Assembly (NCBI GenBank): GCA_016648135.1
Contig: JADDOH010023084.1
Coordinates: 62,001 to 126,000, forward strand
DNA from: Agrypnia vestita
Lineage: Eukaryota > Arthropoda > Insecta > Trichoptera > Phryganeidae
DNA length: 64,000 nucleotides
Reading direction: 5' to 3'
The position numbers and the translations under genes were made by a program. The first letter of the stretch is position 1; the number at the start of each line of letters is the position of its first letter. Shown piece by piece: positions 45,369-57,713 of this stretch. The notes under the pieces are model-generated. The model was given only the letters and a program-made list of their open reading frames with translations. It made no database searches and was not told the origin of the DNA.

Positions 45369-48300
45369 GTATTTAAACCATTTTATGTATATTTTTATAT
45401 ATATTTGGCATTACTTTAAATAATTTTTGATTCATAAAAATGATAAAATAATAACTATTTTGACCTTCGTGTTTCACGAGAAACACAACGTGGGGCGCGG
45501 GCGTTTTAATTTGTTGGTGTTATCAAGTTTTGGGTTTTTAATTCAGTACGAAAGGTATACGGGGTATCTCTTTTAATATATAATTGGCAGAAGCTATTTA
45601 CTAACTTTTAAAATCAAACAAGGATAATTGTTGTATTTTATTTGATCATTTATTTTCCCTGTATTTTTCTACATAGAAAAAATATTTTATGGGTACATTT
45701 TTGAAATAGCGGAATAACATAACACATAAAACACGTCTTGTCGTGGCTATTTGAGACACCTATTAAACTGAAATAAATTTTATTTTATTTTCATCCAAAT
45801 TTATATTATATTATACTTATGTGGGGTATAAAAGCAGACAGCAATATTTAAAAAAAAATTAATGCTGTCATTGATCATTACTTATTTAAAATGAAACATG
45901 ATTTTGCAAGGGATAGGCACAAAAAATCCAGAATTCAGTAATTTTAAATTAGTAATCCTCGGTGACTGCATTCAAATATTTTTTTTTTTTGGATATTGCT
46001 GCTTTTGCTTTTATACCACACAGATAATTAATACTCGTACTTTATAAATTCTCCTCCGCTCTAACGGCATTATGACGGTCCAGGTGAAAATGATGTTATT
46101 TTACTCTAAATTTCCCATCATTAATTTTTCGCTGGATTAATTAAGTTTCTACACTTATTTAGGATTTAACTAATTTTTATATAGGATGAAAAGGTCAAAT
46201 TTAAAGTATACAATTATTTAAATAATCAGCTATTATTTAGTAGATGATAAATATAAGTCATATATTTACTAGATGATTTAATAACTAGTCACCTAATTAC
46301 TATTTGCAGGGGGAACTGAATGTATCGGCATCGGCTGTAAACCCAACAAACCCGGCATAGCTTTCTTACGGCAACATGAAGGCGGAGGAGGTATGAACAC
46401 TTTTTAAATCTCTAAAATAAACATTTACTCTCAAAATTTATTTATTTTATTCTAATCCAATTTATTTTTTAATTTACTAACCATCATGAGATTGCTGATC
46501 CTTATGGATGATCCTAGAGTGACATTATAGTATAAATATTTTATTTTTTATATTTTGAATAGACATTTTGTATTCGACCTGATTGCACAATACACTTTTT
46601 TTATGATAAAGTAATAATAAATAATGTCCTAATGATAAACAATATTCAGAATAAAATAAAGATGTCGCAAATCAATAGGTAATTTAGAAATGGGATTAAC
46701 AAGTTTTACGACGAGTGTCTACGAGTACTGGTTCTCTGCGGAAAATAGTTTATGTTCAAGGACCAGGTTTCAAGCGACCGGCAACCTGTGTTCAAGCGAC
46801 CGGCAACCTATGTTCAAGCGACCGGCAACCTATGTTCAAGCGACCGGTAACCTATGTTCAAGCGACCGGCAACCTATGTTCAAGCGACCGGTAACCTATG
46901 TTCAAGCGACCGGCAACCTATGTTCAAGCGACCGGTAACCTATGTTCAAGCCTATGTTCAAGCGACCGGTAACCTATGTTCAAGCGACCGGCAACCTATG
47001 TTCAAGCGACCGGCAACCTATGTTCAAGCGACCGGCAACCTATGTTCAAGCGACCGGCAACCTATGTTCAAGCGACCGGTAACCTATGTTCAAGCGACCG
47101 GCAACCTATGTTCAAGCGACCGGTAACCTATGTTCAAGCGACCGGCAACCAAGTTTACCAATATTTCGCTTTTGAAATGGGCCTGTGTCATAAAAAATAC
47201 ATCAGGAATGCCGTCTCTGGATGATATCTCGTAATAAGTGGTCGAACATTCTAGGCAGAGGAGAGAAACAACCTAATTTAAACATCATTACCTCTAGATT
47301 TTTATTTTACATATTTAATTTAGGATTTAACAACTAATACTTGTAGGTATATGTAGGCCAACAAATGGCGAAAAATTGATAACCGGTTAATAATACAATA
47401 AAATAAATTTGCGGACACGGAATACGTGTCGCATCAATATTCTTAATATTTCAAACTAAGCTTAACGCTTGTGCTATGAAAATAGGACTAACTTGCTGGT
47501 CTCCTATATTGGGGCTCGAATCATAGATCACTAAATCACTTTGAAGAGTCGAACCAAAAGTTGGAGATGTTCTTACTCGAAACTAATTTGGATTTAGAAG
47601 AGAAATACATTAAGCAAAGTTATTACATTAAAATTAATAATTTTGTCCAACCACAAAGTTAACGCTATAAACAATAGGTTTTTTAATATATTCTTCACTA
47701 ACCAATGATGCCGTATGTAAGCAGGGAATGTATATGTATATATCTGCATGATGAAAGACTTTTTTCGGGAACTTCGCAGACTTACAAAAAGTTATTTCAT
47801 TTAAATGCGATATATCGGTTATGCTAGGATAACCATTACCTCTGAAGGCTGGGATTCAACTCAGGTCAACTGAGTTGTGATTGAGGAGGATTGAGGAGGA
47901 GGAGAGGAGGAGGATGATGAGAGAAAGGGAATGAGGCGAGAGAGTGAGAGAATTGAATATATATATATGTTAGTATTAATTTCTTTGGGGGTAACCCGCG
48001 TCAAATTCTGGTCCTCAGAAGGACCATTCGTCAACCGACGTTTCGCCTGAATCACAACAGGCATCTTCAGGGTGCCTTGTTAATAAATTTCCGTCATACG
48101 AAATTCCCAAAAACCGGAAATATGAATAAGTATACCGTAATAAGAACCGTAATACGAAATTCCCAAAAACCAGTAAGGCCAATAATGACCAAAGTACCCA
48201 AATTTAGATTTTGACTTGCCAGACCTCACTTGGTAATAAGCTTCCGATACGAACGGACGTGCTGGCACTGCCCCTCGATCTGCCCTTCTGAGGACCAGAT

Positions 48301-51300
48301 TTTGACGCGGGTTACCCCCAAAGAAATTAATACTAACATTTCTAACACCCGTGAAAGCCTTTACTATGACATATATATATATATATATATATCCTTTTAC
48401 GAGTTCTGCGATGTGTCTACTCAACCAATGTTCATCCATGATTACACCTAGGTATCTTATTTCAAAAAAAGAGTCAATTAACCAATTAATTTTATTTTGT
48501 TGTAATTTTTAGGAATTTTTTTAGAGAAAACGATATTTGTTTTTTTGCTTTGGGTGTTAAAATGTTATTATCAAACCCTAAAAATAATTGCATTGTCATT
48601 AGAAGAAGATGAATGGTTAAGTGAAAAATTTTTCAAAAGCGAAAAACCTTTTTACCTGATTATTAATTATATTTTACATAATATTAACACTTTTTCTTAT
48701 TTCAAGTATTTCTAAATTATTTATCTCTGAAACCTTGCAAAATTTTTATCTCCTTATTTGTGGATACAGAAAAGGCTTTTGACAACGTGGAAAAAAACTC
48801 TGCCCATTCATTCAAAAACTAATTCTTGTAAATGCCGACATGGTTTATAAGTTATATTGAATTGAACTAGAATTTTTACTAGGTGTTTTTATGTTTAACT
48901 ATTAATATTTACAGAAGGATGTGTTGGAGACTGCGGCGATGGTGGAGTTTCTCCCTTCTTAAGGCAACACCAGGGCGGAGAAGGTTTGAAAATATTCTTC
49001 TTAATTAAGTACAAGTCATTAGAAGAGGATGGATGGTTAAGTTTCAGTAGTGGATTTTACCAGATTATTAATTATATTTGACTTAATATTAACAGTTTTT
49101 CTTATTTCAAGTATTTTTAAAATATTTATCTGTGACACCTTGCAAAATGTTTAACTTTAGGTATATTAAAATCAAATGTATGGTAATATGAATGTTCCAC
49201 GTTTAAAATAAAGTGTTATTTATCTTTTTTCCGTTTATTAATGCAACACATGTTACTGGATTGGAGATGTATAATTAGTCAAAATACTCAATTTATTCAA
49301 AGATAAGAAAATTATTGGATCAAAGTTATGCTCTAAGTAGTTCATTCATTTTCAAACTAATTCTTGTAAATGCCGACATGGTTTATAAGTTATATTGAAT
49401 TGAACTAGAATTTTTACTAGGTGTTTTTATGTTTAACTATTAATATTTACAGAAGGATGTGTTGGAGACTGCGGCGATGGTGGAGTTTCTCCCTTCTTAA
49501 GGCAACACCAGGGCGGAGAAGGTTTGAAAATATTCTTCTTAATTAAGTACAAGTCATTAGAAGAGGATGGATGGTTAAGTTTCAGTAGTGGATTTTACCA
49601 GATTATTAATTATATTTGACTTAATATTAACAGTTTTTCTTATTTCAAGTATTTTTAAAATATTTATCTGTGACACCTTGCAAAATGTTTAACTTTAGGT
49701 ATATTAAAATCAAATGTATGGTAATATGAATGTTCCACGTTTAAAATAAAGTGTTATTTATCTTTTTTCCGTTTATTAATGCAACACATGTTACTGGATT
49801 GGAGATGTATAATTAGTCAAAATACTCAATTTATTCAAAGATAAGAAAATTATTGGATCAAAGTTATGCTCTAAGTAGTTCATTCATTTTCAAACTAATT
49901 CTTGTAAATGCCGACATGGTTTATAAGTTATATTGAATTGAACTAGAATTTTTACTAGGTGTTTTTATGTTTAACTATTAATATTTACAGAAGGATGTGT
50001 TGGAGACTGCGGCGATGGTGGAGTTTCTCCCTTCTTAAGGCAACACCAGGGCGGAGAAGGTTTGAAAATATTCTTCTTAATTAAGTACAAGTCATTAGAA
50101 GAGGATGGATGGTTAAGTTTCAGTAGTGGATTTTACCAGATTATTAATTATATTTGACTTAATATTAACAGTTTTTCTTATTTCAAGTATTTTTAAAATA
50201 TTTATCTGTGACACCTTGCAAAATGTTTAACTTTAGGTATATTAAAATCAAATGTATGGTAATATGAATGTTCCACGTTTAAAATAAAGTGTTATTTATC
50301 TTTTTTCCGTTTATTAATGCAACACATGTTACTGGATTGGAGATGTATAATTAGTCAAAATACTCAATTTATTCAAAGATAAGAAAATTATTGGATCAAA
50401 GTTATGCTCTAAGTAGTTCATTCATTTTCAAACTAATTCTTGTAAATGCCGACATGGTTTATAAGTTATATTGAATTGAACTAGAATTTTTACTAGGTGT
50501 TTTTATGTTTAACTATTAATATTTACAGAAGGATGTGTTGGAGACTGCGGCGATGGTGGAGGTTCTCCCTTCTTAAGGCAACACCAGGGCGGAGAAGGTT
50601 TGAAAATATTCTTCTTAATTAAGTACAAGTCATTAGAAGAGGATGGATGGTTAAGTTTCAGTAGTGTATTTTACCAGATTATTAATTATATTTGACTTAA
50701 TATTAACAGTTTTTCTTATTTCAAGTATTTTTAAAATATTTATCTGTGACACCTTGCAAAATGTTTAACTTTAGGTATATTAAAATCAAATGTATGGTAA
50801 TATGAATGTTCCACGTTTAAAATAAAGTGTTATTTATCTTTTTTCCGTTTATTAATGCAACACATGTTACTGGATTGGAGATGTATAATTAGTCAAAATA
50901 CTCAATTTATTCAAAGATAAGAAAATTATTGGATCAAAGTTATGCTCTAAGTAGTTCATTCATTTTCAAACTAATTCTTGTAAATGCCGACATGGTTTAT
51001 AAGTTATATTGAATTGAACTAGAATTTTTACTAGGTGTTTTTATGTTTAACTATTAATATTTACAGAAGGATGTGTTGGAGACTGCGGCGATGGTGGAGT
51101 TTCTCCCTTCTTAAGGCAACACCAGGGCGGAGAAGGTTTGAAAATATTCTTCTTAATTAAGTACAAGTCATTAGAAGAGGATGGATGGTTAAGTTTCAGT
51201 AGTGGATTTTACCAGATTATTAATTATATTTGACTTAATATTAACAGTTTTTCTTATTTCAAGTATTTTTAAAATATTTATCTGTGACACCTTGCAAAAT

Positions 51301-54300
51301 GTTTAACTTTAGGTATATTAAAATCAAATGTATGGTAATATGAATGTTCCACGTTTAAAATAAAGTGTTATTTATCTTTTTTCCGTTTATTAATGCAACA
51401 CATGTTACTGGATTGGAGATGTATAATTAGTCAAAATACTCAATTTATTCAAAGATAAGAAAATTATTGGATCAAAGTTATGCTCTAAGTAGTTCATTCA
51501 TTTTCAAACTAATTCTTGTAAATGCCGACATGGTTTATAAGTTATATTGAATTGAACTAGAATTTTTACTAGGTGTTTTTATGTTTAACTATTAATATTT
51601 ACAGTAGGATGTGTTGGAGACTGCGGCGATGGTGGAGGTTCTCCCTTCTTAAGGCAACACCAGGGCGGAGGAGGTATGAAAATATTTTTTCTTAATTAAG
51701 TCATTAGAAAAGGGTGAATGGTTACGTGATAAAACATTCAATAGTGGATTTTACCTGATTTTTAATTATTTTGACTTAAAATTAACTCATGGTCATATTT
51801 TATGATAGCTCCTCGTTTAAAATGAAATGAAATGCTCTTAAAGTCAGAATACTCAATCTATTGATAGATAAGAAAATTGTTGAATCAAAGTTATACTCCG
51901 AGTTGCCCATTCACTCGCAAATAATTTCTTGTAAATACCGATATAGCTCATTAATTATATTAAATTAAATATGCATTTTTACTAGATGACTTAATATTTA
52001 ACTAATTAATATTTGCAGGAGGAGCTGGTGGTGGAGGTGGCGGGGGTGGTGGAATTTCTAAGTTCTTAAGGCAACACCACGGCGGAGGAGGTATGAACAT
52101 ATTTTTTCTTAATTAATTACAAATTCATTAGAAGAGGGTGAATGGTTAGGTGATAAAACATTCAATAGTGGATTTTACCTGATTTTTAATTATTTTGACT
52201 TAAAATGAACTCTTTTACTTATTTCAAGTATTTATAAATTATTTATCTCTGAAACCTTGCAAAATTTTTAAGTCTATATTAAAATGAAATTTATGGTCAT
52301 ATTTTATGATTGCTCTTCGTTTAAAATCAAATGAAATGCTCAAAAAGTCAGAATACTCAATTTATTGATAGATAAAAAAATTGTTGGATCAAAGTTATGC
52401 TCCGAGTTGCCCATTCACTCGAAAATAATTTCTTGTAAATACCGATATAGCTCATGAATTATATTAAATTAAATATGCATTTTTACTAGATGACTTAATA
52501 TTTAACTAATTAATATTTGCAGGAGGAGCTGGTGGTGGAGGCGGCGGTGGAGGAGGTTCTTCCTTCTTAAGGCAACACCAGGGCGGAGGAGGTATGAACA
52601 TATTTTTTCTTTATTAATTACAAATTCATTAGAAGAGTGTGAATGGTTAAGTGATAAAACATTCAATAGTGGATTTTACCCGATTTTAAATTATTTTGAC
52701 TTAAAATTAACTCTTTTACTTATTTCAAGTATTTATAAATTATTTATCTCTGAAACCTAGCAAAAATTTTAAGTCTATATTAAAATGAAATTTATGGTCA
52801 TATTTTATGATAGCTCCTCGTTTAAAATGAAATGAAATGCTCTTAAAGTCAGAATACTCAATCTATTGATAGATAAGAAAACTGTTGGATCAAAGTTATA
52901 CTCCGAGTTGCCCATTCACTCGCAAATAATTTCTTGTAAATACCGATATAGCTCATTAATTATATTAAATTAAATATGCATTTTTACTAGATGTTTTAAT
53001 ATTTAACTAATTAATATTTGCAGGAGGAGCTGGTGGTGGAGGTGGCGGGGGTGGTGGAATTTCTAAGTTCTTAAGGCAACACCACGGCGGAGGAGGTATG
53101 AACATATTTTTTCTTAATTAATTACAAATTCATTAGAAGAGGGTGAATGGTTAGGTGATAAAACATTCAATAGTGGATTTTACCTGATTTTTAATTATTT
53201 TGACTTAAAATGAACTCTTTTACTTATTTCAAGTATTTATAAATTATTTATCTCTGAAACCTTGCAAAATTTTTAAGTCTATATTAAAATGAAATTTATG
53301 GTCATACTTTATGATAGTTCCTCGTTTAAAATCAAATGAAATGCTCAAAAAGTCAGAATACTCAATTTATTGATAGATAAGAAAATTATTGAATCAAAGT
53401 TATGCTCCGAGTGGCCCATTCACTCCCAAACTTTTATTGTAAATACCGTCATAGCTTATGAATTGTATTAAATTAAATATGAATTTTTACTAGTTGACTT
53501 AATATTTAATTAATTAATATTTCCAGGAGGAATTGGAGGTGGAGGCGGCGGTGGAGGAGGTTCTTCCTTCGTAAGGCAACACCAGGGCGGAGGAGGTATG
53601 AACATATTTTTTCTTAATTAATTACAAATTCATTAGAAGAGGGTGAATGGTTAAGTGATAAAACATTCAATAGTGGATTTTATCTCATTTTTAATTATTT
53701 TGACTTAAAATTAACTTTTTTTACCTATTTCAAATATTTATAAATTATTTATCTCTGAAACCTTGCAAAACTTTTAAGTCTATATTAAAATGAAATTTAT
53801 GGTCATATTTTATGATTGCTACTCGTTTAAAATCAAATGAAATACTCAAAAAGTCAGAATACTCAACTTATTGATAGATTAGAAATTGTTGGATTAAAGT
53901 TTTGCTCCGAGTTGCCCATTCACTCGCAAACTATTTCTTGTAAATACCGATATAGCTCATGAATTATATTAAATTAAATATGTATTTTTACTAGATGACT
54001 TAATATTTAACTAATTAATATTTGCAGGAGGAGATGGTGGTGGAGGCGGTGGTGGTGGAGGTTCTTCCTTCTTAAGGCAACACCAGGGCGGAGGAGGTAT
54101 GATTTTTTATTTCTTAATTAATTAATTATTTATCTGTGACACCGTGCAAATTTTTTAAGTCAACATTAAAATAAAATATATTGTCATATGATTGTTCCTC
54201 GTTTAAAATAAAATGTTATGTATATCTTTTCCGTTTATTTATGCAACACATGTTACTGGATTGGAGATGCAATATTTAGTGCCATTTCACAAGATTTTGT

Positions 54301-57300
54301 ACTTTTGAATCCTGATTGCTGGTCATATATTATGTTATTTTTCTCAATAATTTTTTTTAACTGCTCTTTCACTATCACTTCTAATATTTGTTCATATTTA
54401 GGTAGTGCATTAACAGATCTGAATTCATCACATTTTTTTTGTATTTTTAGCTTTTGGAATAGGTATTATTGTTGTTGTTTTCCAGGATTTTGGGAAGAGA
54501 CCATTTTTTTAGGCTTTTGTTTATGATATTCTGTATTATATTTTTAGTTATTAGCAATGAATATTTTATAACATTTATGGTTACTCCATCTGGACTTGCT
54601 TTTGATTTCACGCGGTTTAGTGTTTGTAAAAGCTTGTTTTCATTTATTTCTTCAAATCTGAATTTATTATTTTTTTAAATTTTTTATTTTTATTTATTAG
54701 AGACACTAACAGGATAGTAGGTACATGATACTCTGATAATAAAACATTATAAGTGAAGTCTATGCCCATTATCCCAATTACAAGTGTCTTTGGCACGCTC
54801 TAGCAACATGTATATTTGCATTTAAGTATATTTTACATGTACATTTATGTGTATTGTATATTTAGTTTTTGAATGTAGTGCGATTAGTATTTAGTAAATA
54901 ATTGATTTAATGGATCTATAGGTTCAGGTCATCGTTTAGAAAATGGATGTTGTGTATGAGTGAGTTTTTGAACGATGATAAGGTATCTGCAAGAATATAA
55001 GCATCAATTTTATGGTCAGCACAATACATATTATACGTGCGACACAACCTTGTGATGGGAGAAAAGTTACCGACATTATTAGTGTGCTAGCTTATTCTAA
55101 AGAACTCCGGGTTTCTTATACGAGGTTTAACATGCAAATTTATATCAGATAGAGAGAGAATCAATACTTCCGCTGAGAATCTTGTGTAGCACAACGTGAT
55201 CGGATATTTTCCGTCGGTACTCAAGTCTGTGCATCTTCAAAAAGGCAAGTCGATCTTAGTAGCTGTGAAAGTTATTGTGTTGACCAGTTTTGTATGACAA
55301 AATACGTAGAAACTTTTTCTGCACTCACTCGATTCTCGTAATATGTGTTGTGTAATAAGGTGACCAAATAACTGACGAATATACCAATATACTTCGTATA
55401 GTGATGTATAGAGAATTTTTAGGCTTTGAGGATTTTTATGTTTATGTGTTCCAGATTGAGATTTGGATTTATTTGTGGTATCGATTGATTAATGTCAGTT
55501 GGCTCTCATGCGCTATTGATACAGATAGACATGCTTATTTTGACCATAATCATTAGCATGCTCAAAACTAACATGCCCTAACAACTGTACACACTTGCTC
55601 ATTATAAACATGCTTATTTTAAGCATGCTTTTAAATAAGACTCATCAAACACACATGCTTATTAGTAGCATGCTCTCGTCATAGAATAGAGAAGAACTCT
55701 AGTTCAAAATTGAAACTTTGCAAACTGAAATAGAAAACTTAAGTGAACCAATAAATCAAAATAGTTCCCGAGTTTCCATCCGCACATTTTTGATTTTAGT
55801 TTTTATAATTTTTGTTGAAAAATTTTAATCATTCATGTCTTTTAATTAAGTTTCATAAACATTATTTCTTGCTATATTATTTTTATATAGGGTGACCGAG
55901 TATTTCACAGACATTCGTAAAATAAGTCACGAAAAGTAATGTTTTGTCATGTCCCAACGCAATATTTGTTTCATCTGTCGCGGACTGAGAAGATCGCATT
56001 GAAAATCGATACTAGCCGCAAATGACATTAGCATGCTCATAAGCAAGCCTGTTCACACATGCTCAAAAGATACCCTTTCTCGCGGTTAATGACATTAGCA
56101 ATATTAGCATGCTCATAAATCAACGGGCGGTTGATTTTTGGGCGTGCTAGTAATGAGCATGCTCATTACTAGTAATGTGCGTACACACATGCCACTAAAT
56201 AGCAATGGCTTAAGAAGTTCAATACTGCGCATGCTCACGTGCCACTAATAAGCATGTGTATCAGTACCTTATCGTACGCCCGCGTCGAATCCATGCCGTG
56301 TCTCACCTCCCCCCTCCCTCGTGTCTCATTTTGTTATTTTTTTACCTGGCGTAATGATAGTGGTACATGAGTAAACTAATAACATAATTACGTCACGCAC
56401 TTATATAGTTTTTATAACCCCAAAGTGTTGTTGAAACTATTGAAACTTTTAATATTCAATGACCTCCACCTCCGTATTCCGGTGTATTTCATGATTGTTG
56501 TCGTAGTATGAAATGAAGTACTAGTATTAAACTTTCATTTAGCATAGATTTTAATTCTGTTGTATTTACGCCCACTTTGACCATTACCCTTTAGCTATTT
56601 TATAAGCCATGTCTCTCTCTTATTGTTTATTTTTTAGTTCTTCTTTAGGTATTATATAATCTATAGCATCTTTAATATTATATACTGTTTTCTCTACCAT
56701 CTGATCCAATTAAAGATTTATTATTTCTGACCAATCGTTTTTTCTATTTGATTTGAAAATATTTCTTTATTATATTTTAAAAAAAATATTCTCTTTTCTT
56801 TTTTAAGTTTATCTGTTGGCCTATTTTTTGAAAGCTGAATTTTTATCATGTTGTGATCAGTTATTTTGGGATTTTCTAACACTTTTACCTCTAACTCGTA
56901 ATCATTTGTGATAACAAAATCAATTATTGTTTGAGAGTTTTTTGAAACTCTTGTATCTTCTTTTACCATTTGATTCATTCCATTTTCTTCTATAACTTGA
57001 GTATTCTTTTAGCGTAGGTGGGATCTTTATTTTTTATGTTGATATTAAAATCTCATGTAATTTTATTTATATATTCTTCTTTTACTATTGCACTCTTGGG
57101 CTATTGCACAATTCTTCAAAATAGTCTAAAAGGAGACTGACACTTAAATTTGGTGATCTATAAAATACACTGTACAAACCTTTCATATATCCTTTGGTAA
57201 CAAGTATGCATTGTAGCCAAATTTTTTTTTCTTTATGTATAATACCATTTCTAATTATTGTCATAACTCCTCAAGTATGTCTGCTACTTGAATCGCATCT

Positions 57301-57674
57301 TTTCTGTATCCTTCAAATATTGTTTCACCTTCCTGTATATCTTCAGTTATAGGTATTTGTTTCACTTAACATTAAAATAGCAGTTTTTTTTTTGCAGCAA
57401 TATTTCTATTTCTTCTATATGTGCTAATAAGCTTTGTATGTTAACATACAGTATTGTGCCTTCTCCTTTATTTTTATCTATAAAAAAATTTGAAACTTTT
57501 TCTTTTCCATTTCTACTTTCTTTTTGTAGACTGGACATTCATAGCTCCATGCCGGGTGATTTTATTCGATATTTATCTTCAACTTGCTTCCAGTATTGAT
57601 GCAATTATTGCATTTTTTTTGGCCTTTTAAAATCGTACAATTTTCACTCCTGTGGTCTCCTGTGCATTTGGGAC

Positions 57675-57713
<39 letters not shown>

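Noticed and set aside
46690..47224. Long open frames through the 22-bp minisatellite
   Set aside because: The openness follows from the repeat itself in all plus frames; no splice phase or promoter support.
47870..47950. GGAGGA-rich stretch as a Gly exon of gene C
   Set aside because: It is a purine-rich simple repeat with no acceptor or donor in phase 1, next to a foldback element.
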